IMG/VR virus record: IMGVR_UViG_3300046002_007228
Location: 1-39,136 of that record
From: a virus
Length of the DNA stretch: 39,136 nt
Reading direction: 5' to 3' (one strand)
Within the stretch, counting starts at the first letter, position 1. The number at the start of each line of letters is the position of its first letter. The translations under genes were made by a program, and so were the position numbers. Below the pieces are notes generated by a model. The model was not told where the DNA came from. It made no database searches and saw only the letters and a list, made by a program, of their open reading frames with translations. Below, piece after piece: positions 13,189-19,199 of this stretch.

Positions 13189-13710
13189 ATGTTGTTGAGC
13201 TTTTCATACCAAAACGCGCTTGTTAGCGTTGTGTCTGAGGCTGGAATCGCGCACGCTGTCATTACGGGCGAGATCACAAAGAAGGTGGCCGGTGACTTAA
13301 TAGCGGATAGCGGCGACTGGAGCGGTGGGCGCTTGACGCTGGCGCAGTCGGTTGACTACTCAGGGGCGCGAGTGTTGATTAATGCCGAGCACTTTATGAG
13401 CGGCATGGTTGCTGGCATTGGGGTGCGCAATCATGTGCCCACGGCTATCGCGGCAAATGGGGATCAACTCAGGTTGTTTGAGTTGTACGCGAGCATGGCG
13501 CGGGGCCTTGGAATCCCCAAGGACACCTTTTCTTCTAGCGAGTCTGCTCGGAATTGGGCAATTCGTGAAGCTGAGGCAAAGGCCGACCGGCTGGAGCGGA
13601 GATTTCACCGCGAAGTACAGCGACAGCGCGCCAATACTTCAGTTCTGCTGCGTCTTCAAGGGCCGGGGTTCCAAGGGGCAAAGAGTCAAAGCACTCGGCC
13701 AAGCGAATAG
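13189..13710 (+). CDS. Unrecognised immunity-region protein, overlaps the repressor gene tail to tail
   Basis: 173 aa. N-terminal half strand-rich (MLLSFSYQNALVSVVSEAGI, then HAVITGEITKKVAGDLIADS), with alternating strands and helices (GARVLINAEHFMSGM) loosely like small STAS/SpoIIAA-type folds; that likeness is an impression only. The C-terminal 60 residues are charged and helical and fall over the last 176 bases of the convergent repressor gene. AGGGG precedes ATG 13189. It is the only plus-strand gene left of cro and faces the repressor. The N-terminal two thirds is more credible than the overlapping end. Confidence 0.55.
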   Translation: MLLSFSYQNALVSVVSEAGIAHAVITGEITKKVAGDLIADSGDWSGGRLTLAQSVDYSGARVLINAEHFMSGMVAGIGVRNHVPTAIAANGDQLRLFELYASMARGLGIPKDTFSSSESARNWAIREAEAKADRLERRFHREVQRQRANTSVLLRLQGPGFQGAKSQSTRPSE

Positions 13711-14002
13711 CCGTAGCGCTCAACTTTGGAGCCGGCGCGGGAGCGTCGTCTCTGAGTAAATCTTGAACACTGACGCCTAGAGCTTCGGCCAGGCGCTCAA
13801 CTTCGGTCAGCTTGGCGCTTCGCTGCTTGCCTGTGGATGTGAACTCACCATCCGGCTTGAGGTAATTGCCTATCGTATTAGGGGCAATCTCGGCTTTGTT
13901 GCCGAGCCTCAAGGCGCTCCAACCTCCCGCCTCCATAAGGCGGCGCAGGTTCTCCGCAAGAACGTGGTTAATTTTTCTTTCAGCCATCGTTTCAGTGTTC
14001 AC
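13535..14002 (-). CDS. CI-like prophage repressor (HTH, no protease domain)
   Basis: 155 aa from GTG 14002, which has GGAG six bases upstream; ATG at 13987 is an alternative. Residues 10-75 form a lambda-repressor-type HTH: NHVLAENLRRLMEAGGWSAL, LGNKAEIAPNTIGNYLKPDG, then LTEVERLAEALGVSVQDLL. The C-terminal 60 residues (FDSLPLGTPALEDAAELKYW) lack the Ser-Lys peptidase of LexA/CI proteins, so induction must use another route than RecA-stimulated cleavage. It faces the Cro-like gene across a shared operator region, the arrangement of a lysis-lysogeny switch. Confidence 0.82.
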   Translation of the reverse strand: MNTETMAERKINHVLAENLRRLMEAGGWSALRLGNKAEIAPNTIGNYLKPDGEFTSTGKQRSAKLTEVERLAEALGVSVQDLLRDDAPAPAPKLSATAIRLAECFDSLPLGTPALEDAAELKYWRAVAVLRGEISAPAGRPLPQLHELPNSEQTR

Positions 14003-14011
14003 CAAACACTC

Positions 14012-14053
14012 CGCAAAATGTTGCTTGATGCATTCGCAAAACTTTGTGATAAT
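14012..14053 (+). promoter_or_regulatory. Rightward early promoter (pR-like) with repressor half-sites
   Basis: -35 TTGATG (14025-14030), 17-base spacer, -10 GATAAT (14048-14053). CGCAAAA occurs at 14012-14018 and 14035-14041, and TTGCTTGAT (14021-14029) is the reverse complement of the element in the leftward promoter. GCAAAACTTTGTGA (14036-14049) is identical to 13030-13043. These shared words are the best candidates for CI/Cro operators. A promoter for the repressor on the other strand is not clear. Confidence 0.6.
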
Positions 14054-14058
14054 GAATC

Positions 14059-14268
14059 ATGCAACCACAAATTCAAACCGTCGTTAAGGCCGAACTTGAG
14101 AAGCAGCGCGGCGATTGGCAACTGATCGCCAAGCAATCTGGCGTTAGCTACAGCTGGCTCGGGAAGTTCGCCAACGACCGAATTCCAAACCCCGGCGTCG
14201 TCACGCTTCAAAAGCTGCTCAGCACGCTTGAAGAGCGCACCCGCAAGGCCAAGGCAGAGGCGGTCTAG
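14059..14268 (+). CDS. Cro-like HTH regulator
   Basis: 69 aa, MQPQIQTVVKAELEKQRGDW, then the HTH LIAKQSGVSYSWLGKFANDR and a C-terminal basic helix. Size and position, divergent from the repressor, fit Cro. There is no ribosome site before ATG 14059, and the -10 box ends only five bases upstream, so the mRNA should begin at or next to the ATG (leaderless). First gene of the rightward operon. Confidence 0.78.
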   Translation: MQPQIQTVVKAELEKQRGDWQLIAKQSGVSYSWLGKFANDRIPNPGVVTLQKLLSTLEERTRKAKAEAV

Positions 14269-14576
14269 ATCATGGAAATCAAATACTTCATACATCCCGG
14301 AACAGCGCGCATTTTTATCTTGCCGGTGCTCAGGGAGTCGAGCAAAAGCGTCTGGGTTCAGGGCTTCCGAATCGGCGGCGAAGGGCTGGCGCGAAAAGTA
14401 GCGAAGTCCGGCCCATGCGGGGAGTATCACGACACATGGGACGCCGCCTACGCCAGCCTCATTGCTGCGGCCAATTCCAAACTCGCAATCGCTCGGCACG
14501 GCCTTCAAGTCGCGCAATCCCACCTCGGCAACGTCAAGGGCATGAAGCCCCCAGCCAAGGCAGAGGCGGTCTAGAT
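14248..14576 (+). repeat. 23-bp direct repeat at the ends of two consecutive genes
   Basis: GCCAAGGCAGAGGCGGTCTA plus GAT occurs at 14248-14270 and 14554-14576. Each copy encodes the last residues KAEAV, the stop TAG and the bases before the next gene. Identical boundaries on both sides of one gene suggest cassette insertion or duplication by homologous recombination. Confidence 0.8.
14272..14574 (+). CDS. Hypothetical protein, 100 aa
   Basis: MEIKYFIHPGTARIFILPVL, strand-rich, then YHDTWDAAYASLIAAANSKL and a helical end LQVAQSHLGNVKG. The gene is bounded by the 23-bp repeats and starts three bases after the cro stop without a clear ribosome site. Unknown function. Confidence 0.65.
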   Translation: MEIKYFIHPGTARIFILPVLRESSKSVWVQGFRIGGEGLARKVAKSGPCGEYHDTWDAAYASLIAAANSKLAIARHGLQVAQSHLGNVKGMKPPAKAEAV

Positions 14577-14973
14577 GAAGCCCGAAAAAGCCCTTGAGCT
14601 TGTTGGCCGCTATGCAAGGCTGACCCATTCCATTGCTGCGTGCAAAAAGCGGATCGCTGCCGAACTGGACAAATGCCCCGGTCAAGCTGGCCGGCGTCTT
14701 GGCACTTACACGGACTTGACGGACGTAGAGGTTTTCGGCGTCGTTGATGCGAGCGACGAAACGCATCTGGCCGCTTGGTACGCGAAGGACTACGGCGAAC
14801 CCGGTGAATTCGGATTCGAGCGTTTCACCGTTGGCGAAGGTGATGAGGCGACCGACTGCCCGCATTGCTTCGCGGCCCATCTGATCGTCCAAGAGCGCAA
14901 GGCTCTGCGTAAGCAACTGTCCACCGTCAAGGGCTCCATGACCCGCTCCGTGCCGGCTGGCGAGGGCGTCTAA
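14575..14973 (+). CDS. Hypothetical protein, 132 aa
   Basis: MKPEKALELVGRYARLTHSI begins a helical N-terminus; the middle is acidic (TYTDLTDVEVFGVVDASDET); DCPHCFAAHLIVQERKALRK gives a CxxC plus His and a basic helix near the end. It abuts the upstream stop. The C-terminal half recalls phage early proteins with CPHC motifs that may bind metal. Function unknown. A 343-codon frame on the opposite strand here is rejected. Confidence 0.7.
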   Translation: MKPEKALELVGRYARLTHSIAACKKRIAAELDKCPGQAGRRLGTYTDLTDVEVFGVVDASDETHLAAWYAKDYGEPGEFGFERFTVGEGDEATDCPHCFAAHLIVQERKALRKQLSTVKGSMTRSVPAGEGV

Positions 14974-14976
14974 ATC

Positions 14977-15177
14977 ATGGCCGCTCATTTCCTCTTCGCT
15001 CCAGCCTGCCTGATGGCGGCGGCGTCCCATTCAAGCGTGCGGGCTGCGCTCGAAAAGCAGCGGGCGAGGAATTCGGCAAGGGCTTGTTTGGCCCAGGTGT
15101 GGTGTGAGGTGTTTGGCTTGTTCATGGCCTTTATTTTTCTGCCGCGTCAACTGGTAATTCAAGAGGTAACTCAGTGA
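14977..15177 (+). CDS. Hypothetical small protein, 66 aa
   Basis: MAAHFLFAPACLMAAASHSS, a basic middle (RAALEKQRARNSARACLAQV), then a hydrophobic VFGLFMAFIFLP segment that may sit in the membrane. Its TGA overlaps the GTG start of the next gene (GTGA). Weaker than its neighbours: no ribosome site and no family. Confidence 0.45.
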   Translation: MAAHFLFAPACLMAAASHSSVRAALEKQRARNSARACLAQVWCEVFGLFMAFIFLPRQLVIQEVTQ

Positions 15178-15527
15178 ATTCTTCCTATCAACTGCCCCTT
15201 GTCGGGGGCGTAGTGCAGGCCCAGCGCCTCATCGTCCCAACTCAAGTGGTCAAGGGGCTTGATAGCTACCGGCACGCCTGCCGGATGGCCTGGAAGCTGC
15301 GAGCCATCAAAGGCATGACGCGCCGCACCTTGGCCGAATGCGCGGGCCTCTATGCCCCGCATGTGTCGGATTACTTCAGCGTCAAGGTGGGCAAGCGTTC
15401 CTTGCCTGCCGAGTACATCAGCGCCGTGGAGCGCGTGCTTGGCAACACCGTGATTTCTCAATACCAAGCCAGTCAGTCGGACCTGACTGTGTTGGAAGAA
15501 ATGCAAGTAGCTAGGAGAGCCGCGTGA
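15174..15527 (+). CDS. HTH transcription regulator in the CII position
   Basis: 117 aa, GTG start with GAGG nine bases upstream. HTH around residues 42-75: LRAIKGMTRRTLAECAGLYA, then HVSDYFSVKVGKRSLP, then a dimer-like helix EYISAVERVLGN. Position just after cro-side genes and before replication genes is where lambdoid phages carry cII, so a role in setting lysogeny is plausible; family membership is not proven. Stop overlaps the next GTG. Confidence 0.65.
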   Translation: MNSSYQLPLVGGVVQAQRLIVPTQVVKGLDSYRHACRMAWKLRAIKGMTRRTLAECAGLYAPHVSDYFSVKVGKRSLPAEYISAVERVLGNTVISQYQASQSDLTVLEEMQVARRAA

Positions 15528-16219
15528 GCTTTGAGAAAGTTGTTATTGGCAATGCCACGCTTTACCGGGGCGATTGCTTAGAAGTGCTGCCTACGCTTCA
15601 ACGGGCCGACATGGTCATCACCGACCCCCCATACGGCATTGGTGCAAGCGCTGGCACCGGTAAATATGGGCGGCTCAAGATTGAGGCCGGCACCGACTTG
15701 CGATGGGATGACGCGCCGCCGTCTGACGATCTTCTGGATCTGATCTGTTCCAAAGCCGAGCGGGCAGTCCTATTTGGCGGCAACTATTTCAACCTGCCAC
15801 CTTCGCGCAACTTTCTGATTTGGGATAAGGGCGCCGGCTTCAAGGCTCGCGACTTCGCCGAGTGCGAGTTTGCTTGGTGCTCATGGGATGGTAATGCGCG
15901 AGTGCTGGCTCATGACCCGCTTGCACGCGGCGATTACAGGAGCAAGGAACACCCTACGCAGAAGCCGGTCGCCGTGATGGCTTGGGCCATCCAGCACGCC
16001 GGGCAAGGCCATCTTGTCTTGGACCCGTTCATGGGCAGCGGAACAACAGGCGTTGCCTGCGTGCAGCTTGGCCGCCAGTTCATCGGCATCGAGCGCGAGC
16101 AGTCCTATTTCGACATTGCCTGCCGCCGCATCGAAGAGGCCCAACGCCAAACATCGCTTTTCCCACCTGAGCCGGCGACCAAGGCCGAGCAAACCAGCCT
16201 ATTGGAGATCACAGCATGA
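15524..16219 (+). CDS. Orphan DNA N4-cytosine/N6-adenine methyltransferase (beta class)
   Basis: 231 aa. The catalytic motif DPPY lies at 34-37, HPTQKP at 143-148 and the S-adenosylmethionine motif DPFMGSGTTG at 167-176. Catalytic motif first and AdoMet motif last is the beta-class order. The target-recognition region should be residues 40-140. There is no restriction partner next to it, so it probably protects phage DNA from host restriction or tunes transcription. GTG 15524 overlaps the upstream stop (GTGA). Confidence 0.9.
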   Translation: MSFEKVVIGNATLYRGDCLEVLPTLQRADMVITDPPYGIGASAGTGKYGRLKIEAGTDLRWDDAPPSDDLLDLICSKAERAVLFGGNYFNLPPSRNFLIWDKGAGFKARDFAECEFAWCSWDGNARVLAHDPLARGDYRSKEHPTQKPVAVMAWAIQHAGQGHLVLDPFMGSGTTGVACVQLGRQFIGIEREQSYFDIACRRIEEAQRQTSLFPPEPATKAEQTSLLEITA

Positions 16220-16383
16220 GACAAGTCCCAGGCGAAGCCCAAGACACGCCATTTAAACCGGGCGAGAAAGTCGCCCCCGCAGCTCCAGCGCCGGCCCCAA
16301 AGGTCACGCACGTTCGCGGCTCAATCTATGACGTAGACGGCAAGCTCGAAACGCGGAACTACACGCCGGGGTCAGGCAAGTGA
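16216..16383 (+). CDS. Micro-protein of 55 aa, Pro/Ala-rich
   Basis: MRQVPGEAQDTPFKPGEKVA, a Pro-Ala linker, then HVRGSIYDVDGKLETRNYTP. GGAG lies nine bases before ATG 16216, which overlaps the methyltransferase stop (ATGA); its own stop overlaps the next GTG. Probably a small strand-forming protein with a flexible start. Function unknown. Confidence 0.6.
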   Translation: MRQVPGEAQDTPFKPGEKVAPAAPAPAPKVTHVRGSIYDVDGKLETRNYTPGSGK

Positions 16384-16652
16384 GCGGCGTTGCACAAACG
16401 TCAATCGACGCCTATTGCAGCCTTGACCTCAACGCCTGCGCAAAGAAGCTGCTCGGCGTGATGCAGCCCGGCACGGCCTACACCGACCGCCAGCTAGCCG
16501 CCCTGTGCGACGAGGAATGCGGCTGGATTCCGCAGCGCCGCAGGGATTTGATTGCGGCCGGTCTTGTCGAGTATTCGGGCGAAGTCAGTTCGATAACTGG
16601 CCGCAGGGTCATGTCGCATCGGCTGACTGCTCGGCAATTGGAGCTTGTCTAG
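16380..16652 (+). CDS. Winged-helix-like protein, 90 aa
   Basis: GTG start at 16380. AYTDRQLAALCDEECGWIPQ and RRRDLIAAGLVEYSGEVSSI resemble a winged helix: a recognition helix followed by a two-strand wing. Such proteins are frequent in the replication regions of temperate phages. Likely DNA-binding, role unknown. Coupled to its upstream neighbour; the HNH gene follows directly. Confidence 0.65.
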   Translation: MSGVAQTSIDAYCSLDLNACAKKLLGVMQPGTAYTDRQLAALCDEECGWIPQRRRDLIAAGLVEYSGEVSSITGRRVMSHRLTARQLELV

Positions 16653-17201
16653 ATGGCCCGTAAGGCAATTTCAAAGAAGACGCGCTTTGACGTTTTTAAG
16701 CGCGACCGGTTCACATGCCAATACTGCGGCGCAACCCCGCCCGGCGTGCTGCTGCACCTTGACCACATCCACCCGGTAGCAGAGGGCGGCGGCAACACGC
16801 TAGACAACCTGCTGACCGCTTGCGAGCCGTGCAATTTGGGCAAGGGCGCTCGCCTGCTGTCTGAAGTGCCCGCAGCGCTAAAAGACAAAGCCGCTGAGTT
16901 GATGGAGCGCGAGGCTCAGATTCGTGGCTACAACGAGGTTTTGCAATATCAGGCCGACCGGATCGCGGACGAAATGTGGTTCGTTGCCGGCGCTCTGCAA
17001 GGCTCGGAAGACCAGGCTAAGAACTTCGACCGGAAAAACCTTCAGTCGATCAAGATGTTTTTGGGGAAGCTCGCCTTTCAGCAAGTGCTTGATTCTGCGG
17101 AATCTGCTTACGCCAAGTTTTCGACCAGCCCCGTGCGGATGTTCTCTTACTTCTGCGGCATTTGCTGGGCCAAGATCAAGGAGGCAAAGCATGGCGACTG
17201 A
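16653..17201 (+). CDS. HNH endonuclease, free-standing
   Basis: 182 aa. N-terminal HNH with two zinc knuckles: FTCQYCGATP (Cys22, Cys25), LLHLDHIHPVAEGG (Asp37-His38 the core), NTLDNLLTACEPCNLGKG (Asn52, Cys57, Cys60). The C-terminal 110 residues are helical with no recognised domain and may bind DNA or a partner. Free-standing HNH genes in phage replication regions can be homing nucleases or nicking factors. ATG follows the previous stop directly; overlaps the next gene by 11 bases. Confidence 0.82.
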   Translation: MARKAISKKTRFDVFKRDRFTCQYCGATPPGVLLHLDHIHPVAEGGGNTLDNLLTACEPCNLGKGARLLSEVPAALKDKAAELMEREAQIRGYNEVLQYQADRIADEMWFVAGALQGSEDQAKNFDRKNLQSIKMFLGKLAFQQVLDSAESAYAKFSTSPVRMFSYFCGICWAKIKEAKHGD

Positions 17202-18120
17202 TGCCCGCATTTCGACAAGCCTCCCGGTTCATCCGAAGACCAAGAAGCTGATTCGGCGGCTTGGCCCTGGCGCTGCGTGGAGCTTGGTTTGTCTGTTCCT
17301 GTGGGTCGCATCTGACCGCAGCGACGGCGACCTAAGCGGGCTTTCCACGGAGGATATTGAGCTGGCCGCAAATTGGACCGGGGAAGAGGGCGCATTCGTG
17401 CGTGAGCTTCTGTCAATCCGGTTCATTGACGGCGAAGAAGGTAGCTACTTGGTTCACGACTGGTCGGAGCATAACCCTTGGGCTGCTGGTGCAGATTCGC
17501 GCAGTGCTAAAGCTCGGTGGAATGCTGCTAAGCGCCATCATGGTGCTGCTGAAGCTGACCGCCTAGTACCTGAATACGCTGCTGTCAGAAATGCTAGTAG
17601 CAATGCTAGTAGCACGGATGCAGCACAAGAGCAGCAAGCAACTAGCAATGCTCCGTCTCCGTCTCCGTCTCCGTCTCCGTCTCCGTCTCCGTCTCCGTCT
17701 CCGTCTCCGTCTGTAGAGCAGGCCGAACCTAGCGGTTCTGTCGCGGCGCACAAGGAAAAAGCGGAGAGGACTTCCAGGAAGTGCCCCGCCTCTTTCGTCA
17801 TCACCCCGGAGCTATTCGATTGGGCCGGCACGGAAGCGCCCGGCGTGAACGTTCGACGCGAGACCGAGAAGTTCCGCGATCACACCTTCAAGACCGCTCA
17901 CAGCGATTGGGCCGGCGCGTGGCGGAACTGGGTGCGTCGGGCTGCGGACAGCGCACCGAAGTCAAGCGGCGGGTCTGCCGAGTCATTCCGGGAGCGGGAT
18001 CAACGCCTAGCAGCCGAGCAGATGCGGGCATGGGCACCGGGCATTGCAGCCGGCACCGACCGCGATCAACACATCATCGAAATGGAGTCAGCGAATGTCT
18101 TTGCCTTGCAAAGTAATTGA
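17191..18120 (+). CDS. Replication initiation protein (lambda O-like position and layout)
   Basis: 309 aa, AAGGAGG seven bases before ATG 17191. The N-terminal domain is a winged-helix type (residues 1-95: LGPGAAWSLVCLFLWVASDR, LSGLSTEDIELAANWTGEEG, YLVHDWSEHNPWAAG). The middle is low-complexity and ends in (Pro-Ser)10. The C-terminal domain (about 200-309) contains FVITPELFDWAGTEAPG and RETEKFRDHTFKTAHSDWAG, common in phage replication proteins. Lambda O has this DNA-binding head, linker, P-contact tail layout, and a P-like gene follows here. The repeats in its linker could also mark the origin. Confidence 0.75.
   Translation: MATDARISTSLPVHPKTKKLIRRLGPGAAWSLVCLFLWVASDRSDGDLSGLSTEDIELAANWTGEEGAFVRELLSIRFIDGEEGSYLVHDWSEHNPWAAGADSRSAKARWNAAKRHHGAAEADRLVPEYAAVRNASSNASSTDAAQEQQATSNAPSPSPSPSPSPSPSPSPSPSVEQAEPSGSVAAHKEKAERTSRKCPASFVITPELFDWAGTEAPGVNVRRETEKFRDHTFKTAHSDWAGAWRNWVRRAADSAPKSSGGSAESFRERDQRLAAEQMRAWAPGIAAGTDRDQHIIEMESANVFALQSN
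17590..17712 (+). repeat. Direct repeats inside the replication gene: two 12-mers and (CCGTCT)10; possible origin
   Basis: AATGCTAGTAGC is repeated back to back (17590-17601, 17602-17613), with a related inverted piece (ACTAGCAATGCT) at 17641-17652, followed by ten perfect CCGTCT units (17653-17712). The units encode the Pro-Ser linker. In lambda the origin iterons lie in the linker region of gene O, so an origin here is plausible. Confidence 0.75.
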
Positions 18121-18556
18121 CCGCTTGTTTGACCGGCTCACCGTGACCTACGGCGTGCAGTTCAAGCGGGCTTATGAGGGCCAAGACCCGTCAGCAGTCA
18201 AGACGAGTTGGGCGCATGAGCTTGGGATGTTCACGGGGCGGCTTGAGCCTATCGCTTGGGCGCTGGAGAACTTGCCAGAGCGCTGCCCGAACGTGATCGA
18301 GTTCCGCAAGATTTGCCGAGCCATGCCGTCGCCCGAAGTTTTGCAGTTGCCCGCAGCAAAGGCCGACCCGGCGCGAGTCGCGGCAGAGCTGGCGAAGTTG
18401 GGCGGGGTCAAGAACTCAGTCATCGGCGCGAAGGACGGCAGCGGCAAGCAGTGGGCGCATGACCTGGCGAAGCGAGTCGAGCGCAAGGAAGTCATGCCGA
18501 CGCAGTTTCAGCGCGCTTGCATTCGCGCCGTGCTTCAGCCGGAGTCGGATTCATGA
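18095..18556 (+). CDS. Replication protein P-like (helicase loader candidate)
   Basis: 153 aa from ATG 18095 (GGAG nine bases upstream), overlapping the O-like gene by 26 bases. It starts MSLPCKVIDRLFDRLTVTYG and has KTSWAHELGMFTGRLEPIAW, then NLPERCPNVIEFRKICRAMP. The W...L...t...i..gl..lp..cPn..eFr..C pattern is that of the C-terminal part of lambda-P-type proteins, which bring the host DnaB helicase to the origin. Shorter than lambda P (233 aa). Call based on pattern and position. Confidence 0.65.
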   Translation: MSLPCKVIDRLFDRLTVTYGVQFKRAYEGQDPSAVKTSWAHELGMFTGRLEPIAWALENLPERCPNVIEFRKICRAMPSPEVLQLPAAKADPARVAAELAKLGGVKNSVIGAKDGSGKQWAHDLAKRVERKEVMPTQFQRACIRAVLQPESDS

Positions 18557-18738
18557 CCGCGTGCATGGGCGGGTTCTGCCATAGACGCGACAAATGCGCC
18601 TCATACGTCCTACCCCCGCACCGCGATAGGAAAAACCCAGCCGAGAGGCTATGCAGCCCCGGCAAAGGGGATCGGTTCCACCCCATCCAGATTGATTACT
18701 CGCCAATTTTGGCAAAACAGAAGGAAACAACATGCTGA
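18553..18738 (+). CDS. Cys-rich small protein, 61 aa
   Basis: MTACMGGFCHRRDKCASYVL has three Cys in a Cx4Cx5C spacing, then a basic stretch and ERLCSPGKGDRFHPI. Possibly a small zinc protein; similar CMGGFC-type peptides occur in other phages near replication genes. ATG overlaps the upstream stop (ATGA), and its end overlaps the SSB start by seven bases. Confidence 0.65.
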   Translation: MTACMGGFCHRRDKCASYVLPPHRDRKNPAERLCSPGKGDRFHPIQIDYSPILAKQKETTC

Positions 18739-19187
18739 ACGCAATTGCACATGGCCGCATTGGCCGAGACGTTGAACTCCGATTCATCCCCAGCGGTGAG
18801 GCCGTGGCGGATATTTCCATCGCCTGCAACTACGGGCGCAAAGACTCCGAAGGCGACTATCCGACGCAATGGGTCAAGGCCACGCTTTGGGGCAAGCAAG
18901 CCGAAGCGCTCGCGCCCTACTTGACCAAGGGAAAAGGCATCGTCGCCGTCTTGCAGGATGTGAACGTTCAGGAATACGAAGGCCAGAACGGCAAGGGCCA
19001 CTCGCTTGTCGGGCGTGTCGTGAGCATCGAATTCGCAATCAGCAGCCCCCGCGACGAATCGGCCCCAGCTCCCGCACCACGCGCCCAGGCCCCGGCACCG
19101 CGCCAGCAAGCACCACGCGGGAATGGATCCGCAGCTCGCGCCATCCACGGCGATGACGAGTTTGGCGACCAAGACATCCCCTTCTAA
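18732..19187 (+). CDS. ssb: Single-stranded DNA-binding protein
   Basis: 151 aa. OB-fold of bacterial SSB: MLNAIAHGRIGRDVELRFIP, ISIACNYGRK, TQWVKATLWGKQAEALAPYL, KGIVAVLQDVNVQEYEGQNG. A Pro/Ala/Gln-rich linker follows (about 108-135), and the C-terminal tip is FGDQDIPF, the acidic DIPF tail that binds host replication and repair proteins. AAGGAAACAAC precedes ATG 18732. It protects ssDNA during replication and works with the Erf system. Confidence 0.95.
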   Translation: MLNAIAHGRIGRDVELRFIPSGEAVADISIACNYGRKDSEGDYPTQWVKATLWGKQAEALAPYLTKGKGIVAVLQDVNVQEYEGQNGKGHSLVGRVVSIEFAISSPRDESAPAPAPRAQAPAPRQQAPRGNGSAARAIHGDDEFGDQDIPF

Positions 19188-19199
19188 AGCGAGGCCCAC

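Noticed and set aside
13999-15030. 343-codon open frame on the minus strand
   Set aside because: It runs antisense to four tightly packed plus-strand genes that follow a recognised promoter, and its start has no ribosome site. GC-rich genes often leave such frames open.
17653-17712. Hexamer array read as Arg-rich protein on the minus strand
   Set aside because: The plus strand is a clear replication gene with a Pro-Ser linker; the minus frame is only its complement.
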